A stretch of DNA of 64,000 bases from Duganella sacchari (GCF_900143065.1 NZ_FRCX01000001.1:620001-684000), one strand, 5' to 3'; positions 1-8,667 are shown, counted from the stretch's first letter. Notes: generated by a model from the sequence alone, not told the origin. Program-made: numbers and translations.

Positions 1-219
1 CTGGACGCGGTCGCGGCATTTGCCAGCGCCGTCATCGCCCGCCGCGGCGCCGTCGATGACGCCGACCTGCAAGCCTTCCTGGCGGCCGGCTACCACCAGC
101 AGCAGGCGCTGGAAGTGGTGCTGGGCATCAGCCTGGCCACGCTGTGCAACTTCGCCAACAGCCTGGCGGGCACGCCCGTCAATCCACAGCTGCAACCTTA
201 CCTGCCCGGAGCTGTGTAA
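1..219 (+). CDS. Carboxymuconolactone decarboxylase/AhpD-like protein, C-terminal part
   Basis: The window opens inside this gene; the last 72 codons are read in frame 1 to a TAA at 217-219. The visible helical segment, with a region reading LEVVLGISLATLCNFANSL, resembles the C-terminal helix pair of CMD/AhpD-like alkylhydroperoxidase domains. The catalytic CxxC region, if there is one, lies outside the window. The acyl-CoA dehydrogenase-like gene starts two bases after the stop, so the two are surely co-transcribed and probably act in one pathway. Which substrate is handled cannot be told from this fragment. Confidence 0.6.
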   Translation: MDAVAAFASAVIARRGAVDDADLQAFLAAGYHQQQALEVVLGISLATLCNFANSLAGTPVNPQLQPYLPGAV

Positions 220-221
220 GC

Positions 222-1292
222 ATGGCCGCCCTGTACGACTGGCTGGCCAGGCACGCGGAAGCGCTCGATCAATCGGAAGCGCTGGCAAATGAGGTATTGC
301 CGGCGCTGGCCGCGCATGGCTGTTTCCGCAGCGGCGTGCCGCTCGCTTCCGGCGGCGCTGCTGGCCAATATGGCGATGTGCGCGACGCCATCCTTGGCAT
401 CGCCGACATCGCGCGTCATTCGGTGACGGCGGCGTTTGTGTACTGGGGCCAGCGCAGCTTTATCGAGTATCTGCTGCAAAGTCCCAACACGGCGCTGCGC
501 GAGCGCCTGCTGCCGGCACTGCTGGACGGCACGCTGGCGGGCGCCACCGGCTTGTCCAACGCGATGAAATTCCTGTCGGGGATGGAGCCGCTGTCGGTCC
601 ACGCCACGCCAGCGCAAGACGGCTGGACATTGAAAGGCAAGCTGGCCTGGATTACCAATCTGCGCCCACCGCATTTCGTCGCCGCAGCGGCCGTCGCGCC
701 AGTGAATGGCGAAGCACCATTCGTGGCCATGTTCAGCAGCGAGGGGGCCGGCGTACAGCGCAGCGGCAACCTGCAACTCATCGCCCTGCGCGGCAGTAAT
801 ACCGCAGCGGTGCAACTGGACGCGGTGCGGGCCAGTCCCCAGGACATCATCGCGCCGCAAGCCCCGGAATGGCTGGCGCGCGTGCGCCCTGCCTTCCTCG
901 GCATGCAATGTGGAATGTCGATCGGCCTGGCCTCGGCAGCGCTGGACAAGGCAGCCCAGGTGGCGGCCAGCGGACGCGGTCAGCTCAGCGACAACATCGC
1001 CAGCGCCCAGCATGCACTGGCGGCGCTGACGCAGCAACTGCTGGACGGCGTAGCGGATGGACGTTTCGTCACCGCCGCCCCGGCCATGTTCAAACTGCGC
1101 ATCGCCATGGCAGACCTGGTGCAGCAAGCTGTCAGCCTGGAGCTGCAAGCCAAGGGCGGTCACGCTTACCTGATGCAGGAAGAAGATGGCTTTGCACGCC
1201 GCTGGCGCGAGTCGGCGTTCATCCCGGTGATCACGCCGAGTATCACGCAACTCCAGGCGGCGCTGGCCAAACATGCCGCCGCCACGCAATGA
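222..1292 (+). CDS. Acyl-CoA dehydrogenase family protein
   Basis: A 356-residue flavoprotein-type protein. It has an N-terminal helical domain, a middle region around residues 108-120 (GATGLSNAMKF) where acyl-CoA dehydrogenases bind FAD and substrate, and a C-terminal helical domain with a GGHAYL segment near residue 310. The ATG at 222 is chosen because it follows the upstream stop by two bases; an in-frame ATG at 144 would lie inside the upstream gene. Its TGA overlaps the ATG of the ABC ATPase gene. In similar operons such proteins are flavin-dependent oxidases or desulfurisation-type enzymes (for example SfnC-like), so true fatty acyl-CoA oxidation is not assured. Confidence 0.75.
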   Translation: MAALYDWLARHAEALDQSEALANEVLPALAAHGCFRSGVPLASGGAAGQYGDVRDAILGIADIARHSVTAAFVYWGQRSFIEYLLQSPNTALRERLLPALLDGTLAGATGLSNAMKFLSGMEPLSVHATPAQDGWTLKGKLAWITNLRPPHFVAAAAVAPVNGEAPFVAMFSSEGAGVQRSGNLQLIALRGSNTAAVQLDAVRASPQDIIAPQAPEWLARVRPAFLGMQCGMSIGLASAALDKAAQVAASGRGQLSDNIASAQHALAALTQQLLDGVADGRFVTAAPAMFKLRIAMADLVQQAVSLELQAKGGHAYLMQEEDGFARRWRESAFIPVITPSITQLQAALAKHAAATQ

Positions 1293-2083
1293 GCGGCGCC
1301 GGCTGGGCGCTGCACGCCGGCAGCCTGGCTTACGCCTACGCTGGCGGCGCCGCCGTTTTCAAGGACGTCTCCCTGGGCGTGCGTCCCAGGGAAATCGTCG
1401 CCCTGCTGGGCGGCAGCGGCTGCGGCAAGTCCACCTTGCTGCGCGTGCTGGCCGGCCTGCAGCCGCCGAGCGCGGGCACGGTGCAGTTTCTCGGCGCGCC
1501 GTTGACAGAGCCGAATCCGCGCAGCGCGCTGGTGTTCCAGCAAGCCAGCCTGCTGCCATGGCTGAACGTCACCGCCAATGTCGGCTTTGGACTGGATTTC
1601 AGCCATCAGCCCAGGATCTCCCGCAGCGAGCACGCCCAACGCGTGCAGCAGGCGATTGACGCCGTTGGCCTGGCCGGCAGCGAAAAGCACTATCCGTCCG
1701 CGCTGTCGGGCGGCATGGCGCAGCGCGCCGCACTGGCGCGCGCGCTGGCACGCCAGCCGGAACTGCTGTTCGCCGACGAACCCTTTTCCGCGCTGGACGC
1801 CATCACCCGCGCCGGCATGCAAACCTTGCTGGTCGATGTGGTCCATCGCTGGCACACGGCGGCGCTGCTGGTCACGCACGATATCGATGAAGCCATACTG
1901 GTGGCGGACCGCATCCTGCTGATGGGCGGTAGTCCCGGCGGCATCATCAGGGAATGGCAGGTCGACCTGCCACGTCCACGCCTGGCCGACAGCGCCGCCG
2001 TCAGCCAGCTACGCAATGACATCCTGAGCACCCTGCAAGGCGTGCGCAGCGCCGCATCCACTCCTGTAGAAAGCACCATATGA
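1289..2083 (+). CDS. ABC transporter ATP-binding protein, nitrate/sulfonate/taurine type
   Basis: A 264-residue ATPase subunit that powers import through the permease encoded two genes downstream. It has Walker A GGSGCGKST at 41-49, a Q-loop near 84, signature LSGGMAQ at 139-145, Walker B ELLFADEP at 158-165 and the switch His in VTHD at 197. The VFQQASLLPWL segment after the Q-loop is typical of SsuB/TauB/NrtD proteins. The ATG at 1289 overlaps the stop of the dehydrogenase gene (ATGA), and its own TGA overlaps the next start in the same way, so translation is probably coupled. A longer open frame upstream is only a shadow of the dehydrogenase gene. Confidence 0.92.
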   Translation: MSGAGWALHAGSLAYAYAGGAAVFKDVSLGVRPREIVALLGGSGCGKSTLLRVLAGLQPPSAGTVQFLGAPLTEPNPRSALVFQQASLLPWLNVTANVGFGLDFSHQPRISRSEHAQRVQQAIDAVGLAGSEKHYPSALSGGMAQRAALARALARQPELLFADEPFSALDAITRAGMQTLLVDVVHRWHTAALLVTHDIDEAILVADRILLMGGSPGGIIREWQVDLPRPRLADSAAVSQLRNDILSTLQGVRSAASTPVESTI

Positions 2084-3309
2084 ACGATAAAGTCCACATC
2101 TGCGCCGCTTCCGATTGCGACTGCGGCATGAGCCGCCGCGACTTCCTGCGCGTGTCCGCCTTGAGCACGGCCAGCATCGCCGCCCCGCTGCTGTTCGCCG
2201 GCGACGCCATGGCCCAGCAAGGCCCGAAAGGCGACGACCAGCCAGTCAAGATCGGCTACCTGCCAATTACCGATGCCACGCCGCTGCTGGTGGCCCATGG
2301 CCGCAAGCTGTTTGAGGCGGAAGGCCTGCAAGCCGAAGCGCCACGCCTGTTCCGCAGCTGGGCGCAAATCATCGAGGCCTTTGTTTCCGGCCAGGTCAAT
2401 GTGATCCACCTGCTGTCGCCAGCCACCATGTCGGTGCGCTACGGCGCCAAATTCCCGGCCAAGGTGGTGGCCTGGAACCACATCAACGGTTCCGCGCTCA
2501 CCGTCGCCAAGGACATCAACAAGGTGACAGACCTGGGCGGCCGCAGCGTGGCGATTCCGTTCTGGTACTCGATCCACAACGTGCTGCTGCAGCAGATCCT
2601 GACCAGGAATGGCCTGACGGTGGTCAGCAAAGGCCGCGAGACGGCCATCGGGCCGAAAGAGGTCAACCTGGTGGTGCTGGCGCCGGCCGAGATGGTGTCG
2701 GCGCTGGCCAGCAAATCGATCGCCGGCTTTATCGTCGCCGAGCCGTTCAACGCGCTGGCGGAAACCAATGGCGTCGGCAAAATCCTGCGCTTCTCGGGCG
2801 ACGCGTGGAAGAACCATGCCTGCTGCGTCACCTTCCTGTCGGAGCGCGACATCAGCACCCGCCCGGAATGGGCGCAGCGCGTGACCAACGCCATCGTCAA
2901 GGCGCAGCTGTGGACGCGCTCCAACCAGATCGACACCGCGCGCCTGCTGTCCAGCAGCGATAGCCACCGCTACACGCCGCACGCGCTGCAAGTGCTGTCG
3001 AAAGTATTGACGGTGACCGACTACGCCGAATACGAAAAGAGCGGCGTCATCGTGCACAAGGACTGGAACCAGCGCCGCATCGACTTCCAGCCCTTCCCCT
3101 TCCCTTCGTACACGGAGCAGATGGTGCGCGCCTTGCAGCAGGTGCGCGTGGAAGGCGACACCAGCTTCCTGCACAAGCTGGACCCGGCCTTTGTCGCCAA
3201 AGACCTGGTGGACGACCGCTTCGTGCGCAAGGCGATTGCCGCTGTCGGCGGTCCGGCCGCGTTTGGCCTGCCGGCCAATCTGATGCGCAGCGAAACGCTG
3301 GCGATCTGA
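2080..3309 (+). CDS. ABC transporter substrate-binding protein with Tat signal (NMT1/NrtA-like)
   Basis: A 409-residue periplasmic binding protein of the NrtA/SsuA/CmpA-like fold (VKIGYLPITDATPLLVA near the mature N-terminus). The N-terminus has a twin-arginine motif SRRDFLR at about 21-27, a hydrophobic stretch and an AMA cleavage site near 46, so it is probably exported folded. Unusually, the n-region before the twin arginines holds three cysteines (CAASDCDCG). The gene overlaps the ATPase gene by ATGA and precedes the permease by three bases. The ligand cannot be read from sequence; sulfonate, nitrile-like or another small organic compound are all possible. Confidence 0.87.
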   Translation: MNDKVHICAASDCDCGMSRRDFLRVSALSTASIAAPLLFAGDAMAQQGPKGDDQPVKIGYLPITDATPLLVAHGRKLFEAEGLQAEAPRLFRSWAQIIEAFVSGQVNVIHLLSPATMSVRYGAKFPAKVVAWNHINGSALTVAKDINKVTDLGGRSVAIPFWYSIHNVLLQQILTRNGLTVVSKGRETAIGPKEVNLVVLAPAEMVSALASKSIAGFIVAEPFNALAETNGVGKILRFSGDAWKNHACCVTFLSERDISTRPEWAQRVTNAIVKAQLWTRSNQIDTARLLSSSDSHRYTPHALQVLSKVLTVTDYAEYEKSGVIVHKDWNQRRIDFQPFPFPSYTEQMVRALQQVRVEGDTSFLHKLDPAFVAKDLVDDRFVRKAIAAVGGPAAFGLPANLMRSETLAI

Positions 3310-3312
3310 CGC

Positions 3313-4080
3313 ATGACCGCACCTGCTCACTGGTCCGCGCGTTACGGCCTGCCGTTGCTGGGCTTTGCGGCTGCGCTGCTGCTGTGGCAAGCCGGCGTCA
3401 CCGCGCTGGAAAAGGATACGCCGATTGCCGCCGCGTTCGCGCCACTGGAAGCTGCGCGCGCCCTGCTGCACATGGTGGAAGGTCCGGACATCTGGCGCGA
3501 TATCGGCCTCAGTCTGCGCCGCGTCGCCTACGGCCTGGCGGCTGCGGCGCTGATCGGCATTCCGCTCGGTGTGCTGGTCGGCAGCTCGCGCCGTTTCGCG
3601 GCGGCCGCCATGCCGCTGTTTCAGCTGCTGCGCATGGTGTCGCCGCTGTCGTGGATGCCGCTGGCGGTAATGACGCTGGGCGTGGGCGACGCGCCGGTGT
3701 ACTTCCTGCTGGCGTTTGCTGCCGTCTGGCCGATCCTGCTCAACACCGCCACCGGCGTGGCGCGGCTCGATCCGAACTGGCTGCTGCTGGCGCGCAGCCT
3801 GTCGGCCACACGCACGGAGACGGTACTCAAGGTGGTCCTGCCGGGCATTACGGCCGACATCCTGACCGGCGTGCGGCTGGCCATCGGCATCATCTGGATC
3901 GTGCTGGTGCCGGCCGAGATGCTGGGCGTATCGGCCGGCCTGGGATATTTCATCCTCGACGCGCGCGACCGGCTGGCCTACAACGAGTTGATGGCAGCGA
4001 TTGTGCTGATCGGGATACTGGGCTTTGCGCTGGACTGGCTGGCACGCGCCGCCCATGCGCGCTGGCTGCACACCCATTAG
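3313..4080 (+). CDS. ABC transporter permease, SsuC/TauC type
   Basis: A 255-residue inner-membrane permease with about six hydrophobic segments. Its conserved cytoplasmic EAA-like loop (around residues 155-175, LARSLSATRTETVLKVVLPG) is the contact site for the ATPase. Length and composition fit the BPD_transp_1 family of sulfonate/nitrate/taurine importers. It is the last gene of the five-gene operon, starting three bases after the binding-protein stop and ending in TAG at 4078-4080. No clear terminator follows before roxA. Confidence 0.9.
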   Translation: MTAPAHWSARYGLPLLGFAAALLLWQAGVTALEKDTPIAAAFAPLEAARALLHMVEGPDIWRDIGLSLRRVAYGLAAAALIGIPLGVLVGSSRRFAAAAMPLFQLLRMVSPLSWMPLAVMTLGVGDAPVYFLLAFAAVWPILLNTATGVARLDPNWLLLARSLSATRTETVLKVVLPGITADILTGVRLAIGIIWIVLVPAEMLGVSAGLGYFILDARDRLAYNELMAAIVLIGILGFALDWLARAAHARWLHTH

Positions 4081-4108
4081 CCGGCCGGGGTGGAGGTTAT
4101 AATGGCGT

Positions 4109-5230
4109 ATGAAAAAATTACCTCTCCTCGGCGACATCACGCCAGCGCAGTTCCTGCGCGACTACTGGCATAAAAAGCCACTCCTGATCCGCAACGCCGT
4201 CCCCGGCTTCAAGCCGCTGCTCAGTTTTGACGCCCTGGCCAAGCTGGCCGCCACCAACCACGCGGAATCGCGCCTGGTGACCGGCTTCGATGGCGAGTGG
4301 TCGATGCAGCACGGCCCGCTGGAAAGCCTGCCGGCGCGCGACAAGCGTGAGTGGACCATGCTGGTACAGGGCGTCAACCTGTTCGACGCCAGGGCTGATG
4401 CGCTGCTGCGCCAGTTCCGCTTCCTGCCGGACGCGCGCCTGGACGACCTGATGGTCAGCTTTGCCACCGATGGCGGCGGCGTCGGTCCGCACTTCGATTC
4501 CTATGACGTCTTCCTGCTGCAGGCACAGGGCCAGCGCCACTGGCGCATCGGCGCGCAGAAAGACCTGTCGCTGATCGACGGCTTGCCACTCAAGATTCTG
4601 GCCAACTTCCAGCCGGAAGAAGAATTCGTGCTGAACCCGGGCGACATGCTGTACCTGCCGCCGCACTACGCGCACGACGGCGTCGCCATCGGCGATTGCC
4701 AGACCTATTCGATCGGCTTCCGCTCGCCGTCGTATCAGGAACTCGGCGAAAACTTCCTGCAGTTCATGGCTGATTCCATCGACCTGCCGGGCCGCTATGC
4801 CGATCCGGAACTGGAGCCAACCAGCAAGCCGGCCGAGATTCCGCGCCAGATGCTGACCGCGCTGACCGAAGAACTGAACAAGGTACGCTTCACCGAAGAA
4901 GACATCACCATCTTCTTTGGCGAGTATATGTCCGAGCCCAAGCACAATGTGTTCTTCACTGGCCCGGCCAAGCCGCTCACCGTGGGCAAATTCGGCGAAG
5001 CCGTGATGAAAAAAGGCCTGTCGCTATCGGCCAAGACGCAAATGCTGTACCGTGGCAAGCACGTCTTCATCAACGGCGAATCGTTCGGCGTAGGCAAGGC
5101 CGACAAGGCCACGCTGGAGCTGCTGGCCAACAACCGCCGCCTCGACGCCGAGACATTCGCGGCCGCCTCGGACGACGTGCTGGAAGCGCTGTACACCTGG
5201 TACCAGGACGGCTGGGTCGAACTCGGCTAA
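4109..5230 (+). CDS. roxA: Cupin/JmjC ribosomal oxygenase, RoxA (YcfD) type
   Basis: A 373-residue 2-oxoglutarate/Fe(II) oxygenase. E. coli RoxA hydroxylates an arginine of ribosomal protein L16. The JmjC iron triad is visible: HFD (H128, D130) and H189 in a PPHYAHDG segment, close to the spacing in YcfD. The C-terminal part (about 250-373) fits the winged-helix dimer domain of the family. ATG at 4109 is the only sensible start. A TATAAT hexamer at 4098-4103 sits directly before it and a GGAGG at 4092-4096 lies rather far upstream, so either a long-spaced ribosome site or a leaderless transcript is possible. Confidence 0.9.
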   Translation: MKKLPLLGDITPAQFLRDYWHKKPLLIRNAVPGFKPLLSFDALAKLAATNHAESRLVTGFDGEWSMQHGPLESLPARDKREWTMLVQGVNLFDARADALLRQFRFLPDARLDDLMVSFATDGGGVGPHFDSYDVFLLQAQGQRHWRIGAQKDLSLIDGLPLKILANFQPEEEFVLNPGDMLYLPPHYAHDGVAIGDCQTYSIGFRSPSYQELGENFLQFMADSIDLPGRYADPELEPTSKPAEIPRQMLTALTEELNKVRFTEEDITIFFGEYMSEPKHNVFFTGPAKPLTVGKFGEAVMKKGLSLSAKTQMLYRGKHVFINGESFGVGKADKATLELLANNRRLDAETFAAASDDVLEALYTWYQDGWVELG

Positions 5231-5248
5231 TTTCATTTGGGAGGCAAT

Positions 5249-5734
5249 GTGGACAGACTGGTTATTCCCTTCACCACGCGGGCGGAATTTCAGCAGCACC
5301 TGGCCAGTTGCCTGTCGCGCGCCCAGCAGACGCTGCAAATGTTCGACCCGGACTACCGCATCTGGGAAATGGGCAGCAGCGCCACCGACGGCCAGCTGCG
5401 CCGCTTCCTGCAAGGCGGCGGCCGCTTGCAGCTGGTGGCGCATGATGGCCGCCAGATGGAACGCGATGCGCCCCGCTTCCTGCGCCTGCTCAAGGATTAC
5501 GGCCATTTGATCGAAGTACGCCGTACCAGCCAGCAATTGCGCCAGCTGACGGACTCCTTCTGCATCGCCGATCAGCGCGATATCGTGCGCCGTTTTCACG
5601 CCGATCATTTCCGTGGCGAAGCGGTTTTTAATGGTCCGCAAGATGTCCAGACGAGCTTGGAACGTTTTCTTACAATTTGGATAGAATCCCAGCCCGGATT
5701 GTACGCAAACTCAACTGGATTATCAGCCAGTTAG
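5249..5734 (+). CDS. Conserved hypothetical protein (DUF7931-like)
   Basis: A 161-residue soluble protein with no signal peptide or membrane segment. The GTG at 5249 is chosen because GGGAGG at 5239-5244 lies at correct spacing before it; an in-frame TTG at 5237 overlaps that site. The sequence (FDPDYRIWEMGS, LVAHD, RRFHADHFRG) resembles small proteins in betaproteobacteria that have a phospholipase-D-like core but lack the full HKD motif. It follows roxA by 18 bases and is probably co-transcribed with it. Function is unknown. Confidence 0.65.
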   Translation: MDRLVIPFTTRAEFQQHLASCLSRAQQTLQMFDPDYRIWEMGSSATDGQLRRFLQGGGRLQLVAHDGRQMERDAPRFLRLLKDYGHLIEVRRTSQQLRQLTDSFCIADQRDIVRRFHADHFRGEAVFNGPQDVQTSLERFLTIWIESQPGLYANSTGLSAS

Positions 5735-5842
5735 GAGTAAAATGCGGGCAGCACGGTAGTTGACGGGACAAAGTAGCAAGCTAGATCGAAAACGAAATGT
5801 TGCGATATCGCAAAATAGTTATGGGTTTGGCTCGTTGTCCTA

Positions 5843-5869
5843 TTGCGATGCACTAAAAATCGCTATAAT
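5843..5869 (+). promoter_or_regulatory. Putative sigma-70 promoter for the Ala-rich lipoprotein gene
   Basis: TTGCGA at 5843-5848 and a perfect TATAAT at 5864-5869 are separated by 15 bases, slightly short of the ideal 17. Transcription from here would give a leader of about 135 bases before the ATG at 6012. The leader holds several short inverted repeats. No other coding region lies between the two genes. Confidence 0.5.
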
Positions 5870-5944
5870 ATTCGGCTAGGAAGTTTCCGTTGTCTAGTAG
5901 GCACCTTTTAAAGGTACGAAAGGCCTTCGAAGACGACCTAATGA

Positions 5945-5972
5945 GCGATAATTACCGGTAATTATTAATCGC
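5945..5972. repeat. Palindrome in the leader of the lipoprotein gene
   Basis: An 18-base perfect palindrome (ATAATTACCGGTAATTAT, 5948-5965) is flanked by outer arms GCGAT at 5945-5949 and ATCGC at 5968-5972. On DNA it could be a protein operator; on RNA it could fold into an AU-rich hairpin. It lies about 75 bases downstream of the proposed promoter and 40 bases before the start codon. Confidence 0.55.
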
Positions 5973-6011
5973 AAGACTGTGTTTAATTTTTGAATTAACT
6001 AAGGAAAACCC

Positions 6012-6263
6012 ATGAAAAAATCCCTGCTGATCGCCTCCCTGCTGGCTGTTGCTCTGGCTGCTTGCTCGAAAAAAGAAGAAGCTCCTGCTGCTCCAGCTCC
6101 AGTAGCTGCTCCAGAAGCCGCTGCTCCAGCTGCTGCTCCAGCACCAGCTCCAGCTGCTGACGCTGCTGCTGCTGCTTCGCAAGCTGCTTCGGCTGCTGCT
6201 GACGCTGCTGCTGCTGCTTCGCAAGCTGCTTCGGCTGCCGCTGCTCCTGCTGCTTCGAAGTAA
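6012..6263 (+). CDS. Small Ala/Pro-rich lipoprotein
   Basis: An 83-residue protein with a lipoprotein signal peptide (MKKSLLIAS..., lipobox LAAC, Cys18) followed by SKKEEA, an Ala/Pro-rich stretch and two copies of a DAAAAASQAASAA repeat. The mature part is almost entirely Ala, Pro, Ser, Asp and Gln, so it is probably an extended or helical envelope spacer rather than an enzyme. AAGGA at 6001-6005 is a good ribosome site. The strong promoter-like hexamer, structured leader and clean terminator suggest high, separately controlled expression. The specific role is unknown. Confidence 0.8.
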   Translation: MKKSLLIASLLAVALAACSKKEEAPAAPAPVAAPEAAAPAAAPAPAPAADAAAAASQAASAAADAAAAASQAASAAAAPAASK

Positions 6264-6282
6264 TATCAGCTTGAGAAAAAAA

Positions 6283-6307
6283 ACCGGCCTGCGGGTCGGT
6301 TTTTTTT
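6283..6307 (+). terminator. Rho-independent terminator of the lipoprotein gene
   Basis: A seven-pair GC-rich stem (ACCGGCC/GGGTCGGT with one G-T pair) and a four-base loop are followed by eight T residues at 6300-6307 and preceded by an A run. It starts about 20 bases after the stop codon. Confidence 0.88.
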
Positions 6308-6342
6308 CGTCCCGAGTTTTATATTGCTTAAAACTTGAGCAT

Positions 6343-6399
6343 AAAAAAACCGCCAGCACTAAGCGCGATGTAAAGCGCGTTCAGGCTGGCGGTTTTTAA
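6343..6399. terminator. Bidirectional terminator between the lipoprotein gene and bamC
   Basis: CCGCCAGC (6350-6357) pairs with GCTGGCGG (6385-6392). An A run lies on the left and TTTTT on the right, so it can act in either direction, chiefly as the terminator of the minus-strand dapA-bamC transcript. A smaller hairpin, CGCCGC/GCGGCG at 6402-6418, lies between it and the bamC stop. Confidence 0.75.
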
Positions 6400-6430
6400 A
6401 ACGCCGCGATTAGCGGCGAGTTATATTCAA

Positions 6431-7630
6431 TTACTTCAATTGCTCGTGCAGCAGGGTAATGATCTTTTCGCCGACCGGGCTGCTTTCCGGCTGACCGGCA
6501 TTGCTCAATACCTTGACCACACTGGTATTGCCTTCTGCGGCTTTTACCGAAATACGGTAGCGTTGCGCTTCCTTATCCGCCTCATCCGACGAGCCCCAGC
6601 TAAACAGCTTGCTGAAGAAGCCTTTGGATTCCGCTGCATCATTGATATAACGCACGAAGTAAATACCCTGGGTACGGTCGCGGTCTTCCACGGTGAAGCC
6701 GGCGCGGTCCAGCGCCAGGCCTACACGGCGCCAGGCGCGGTCGAAGCCCTCATCCACCTGGACAGCGCGGTCTGCACCGGCGCCAGTCAGCGAAGCGTGC
6801 TGCGGCTGGACGATGGCGCCGTCCACGGCGGTCTTGGCTTGCGCCAGCTGCTCGCCGCCATTGCCCAGCTTGTTCAGCAGGCGGGCCAGGAATTCGGCTT
6901 CCAGGCCTGGGTCGTTAGGACGCGGCATCCACTTGGTGGTTTCCTTGTCGCTGCCGGTGGCGATTTCCTGCACGCCGCGGTGGCTGATGTAGATTTCGCT
7001 GGAACCGTCGGCACGGCGCTCGATACGGGTGCGGAACTTGTCGCGCTCGCCGCTCGAATACATCGAGTCGAACACCTTGCCCAGCGTATTGCGGATGAAG
7101 TCCTGCGGAATCTTGGCGCGGTTTTCATTCCATTCGGTTTCCATGATGCCGGCCGAAGGCAGTTCCTGCGACAGCGTGAAGCCCGAATCTTCCCAGAACT
7201 GCTTCAGCTGCGGCCACAGTTGCTCTGGCGTCTGCTTGATAATCAGCCAGCGCTGGTTGCCATCACGCTCAACCTTGATGTCGTTCAGGGCTTGCGGCAC
7301 CACCGTGCCCGCAGCCGGCTGGCCTGGCACGATGACGGCGGTTGGGTTCAGGGCGCCCGACTGGGCCGCCTTGGAGGCGTTGTAGCTGGACGCGGTTGCC
7401 ACACCGTTGCTCGAATCCGGCAGCGAGTAGCGGTTGTCTTTCTGCAGCTGGGTCAGATCCGGCGGCACGTCCAGGGTGCTGGCCTTCTTGGCCGATTTGT
7501 AATCGACCTTGTCGTTGCCAACCACCGAGCTGATCATGCCGCAGCCGGTCAGGCTGGTCACGCTGGCTACCATGGCGCCAACTACCAGCGCGCGCTGCGA
7601 GGAAATAAAAGCTGTCTTGCGAATAGTCAT
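6431..7630 (-). CDS. bamC: Outer-membrane protein assembly factor BamC (NlpB) family lipoprotein
   Basis: A 399-residue lipoprotein of the BamC family, an accessory part of the BAM complex that folds beta-barrel proteins into the outer membrane. The signal peptide ends in a lipobox LTGC (Cys at about 30). A proline-containing stretch (DVPPDLTQL) typical of the BamC N-terminal region that contacts BamD follows, then two helix-grip domains. The ATG at 7630 is preferred because it yields a normal lipoprotein signal; an ATG 33 bases upstream would only add a non-typical extension. It lies 77 bases after dapA, the usual partner in proteobacteria. Confidence 0.88.
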   Translation of the reverse strand: MTIRKTAFISSQRALVVGAMVASVTSLTGCGMISSVVGNDKVDYKSAKKASTLDVPPDLTQLQKDNRYSLPDSSNGVATASSYNASKAAQSGALNPTAVIVPGQPAAGTVVPQALNDIKVERDGNQRWLIIKQTPEQLWPQLKQFWEDSGFTLSQELPSAGIMETEWNENRAKIPQDFIRNTLGKVFDSMYSSGERDKFRTRIERRADGSSEIYISHRGVQEIATGSDKETTKWMPRPNDPGLEAEFLARLLNKLGNGGEQLAQAKTAVDGAIVQPQHASLTGAGADRAVQVDEGFDRAWRRVGLALDRAGFTVEDRDRTQGIYFVRYINDAAESKGFFSKLFSWGSSDEADKEAQRYRISVKAAEGNTSVVKVLSNAGQPESSPVGEKIITLLHEQLK

Positions 7631-7707
7631 GTCGTTACTGTTTAAGAAGCTGAGGTGCAGCAAAATATGATCCGACCCAAGTCGGGGCTAGTTTTTTACA
7701 GACGGGA

Positions 7708-8583
7708 TCACAGCAGACCGGCTTCGCGCAAGGCCGAACGTACGGTCTCGTGATAAGCATCGCCAAGCTGGACCAGCGGCAGGCGGATGCCGCTTGGCAT
7801 CTTGCCCATTGCCGCCAGCGCCCACTTGACCGGCACCGGATTCGGTTCAACAAACAGTTTCTGGTGCAGCGGGAAGACTTTGTTGTTCAGCTCGATGGCT
7901 TTGGCAAGTTCGCCGGCAATCGCTGCCCGGCACATGTCGGCCATGATGCGTGGCGCCACGTTGGCGGTGACCGAGATATTGCCGGCGCCGCCGCCCAGCA
8001 TCAGCGCCATCGCAGTCGGATCGTCGCCCGAGTAGACAGCAAACGATTTTGGCGCCAGGCGCAGCAGGTCGTAGCCACGGCCGATGTTGCCGGTGGCATC
8101 TTTGACGCCCACGATGTTCGGGATTTCCGCCAGACGCAGGATGGTCTCGTTGCTCATGTCGGCAACGGTACGGCCGGGCACGTTGTACAGGATCACTGGC
8201 AGGTCAACCGCCTCAGCGATGGCCTTGAAGTGCTGGTACATGCCTTCCTGGGTAGGACGGTTATAGTAAGGGACAACTTGCAGGGTGGCGTCCGCACCGG
8301 CTTCCTTGGCAAAGCGGGTCAGCTTGATCGCTTCAGCGGTCGAGTTGGCGCCGGCGCCGGCGATGATCGGGATGCGGCCCTTGGCGTGCGCAACCGTCGC
8401 CTTGATCAAGGCGCAGTGCTCTTCCACGCTCACGGTGGCGGATTCACCGGTGGTGCCGGCAATGACGATGCTGTCCGTACCTTCGGCAATGTGCCAGTCG
8501 ATCAGCTGATTCAAACCCTCAAAGTCCAGACTGCCGTCTGCGTGCATCGGGGTGACGATTGCTACGATGCTGCCCTTAATCAT
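7708..8583 (-). CDS. dapA: 4-hydroxy-tetrahydrodipicolinate synthase
   Basis: A 291-residue TIM-barrel enzyme that condenses pyruvate with aspartate semialdehyde in lysine and diaminopimelate synthesis. The Schiff-base Lys is K161 in GVKDATG, the catalytic Tyr is Y133 in LYNVPGRT, and the TTGES loop is at 44-48. All match E. coli numbering, so it should be active. The start at 8583 ([10 protein letters not shown]) fits the family; an ATG five codons upstream is possible. It lies upstream of bamC on the same strand. Confidence 0.96.
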   Translation of the reverse strand: MIKGSIVAIVTPMHADGSLDFEGLNQLIDWHIAEGTDSIVIAGTTGESATVSVEEHCALIKATVAHAKGRIPIIAGAGANSTAEAIKLTRFAKEAGADATLQVVPYYNRPTQEGMYQHFKAIAEAVDLPVILYNVPGRTVADMSNETILRLAEIPNIVGVKDATGNIGRGYDLLRLAPKSFAVYSGDDPTAMALMLGGGAGNISVTANVAPRIMADMCRAAIAGELAKAIELNNKVFPLHQKLFVEPNPVPVKWALAAMGKMPSGIRLPLVQLGDAYHETVRSALREAGLL

Positions 8584-8667
8584 AGGAAACCACTGCAAAA
8601 AGTATTAAAACAACGATTGTAGTCGATAGGTTGCGCCCGTGGTGCATCCGGGGGCACAAATCGACGC

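Noticed and set aside
1690-4140. An 816-codon minus-strand frame opposite the ABC importer genes
   Set aside because: His/Arg/Gln-rich antisense shadow; the plus-strand genes have clear motifs and coupled starts.
5952-6359. A Ser-rich 135-codon minus-strand frame
   Set aside because: It is the complement of the Ala-repeat lipoprotein and crosses two terminators.
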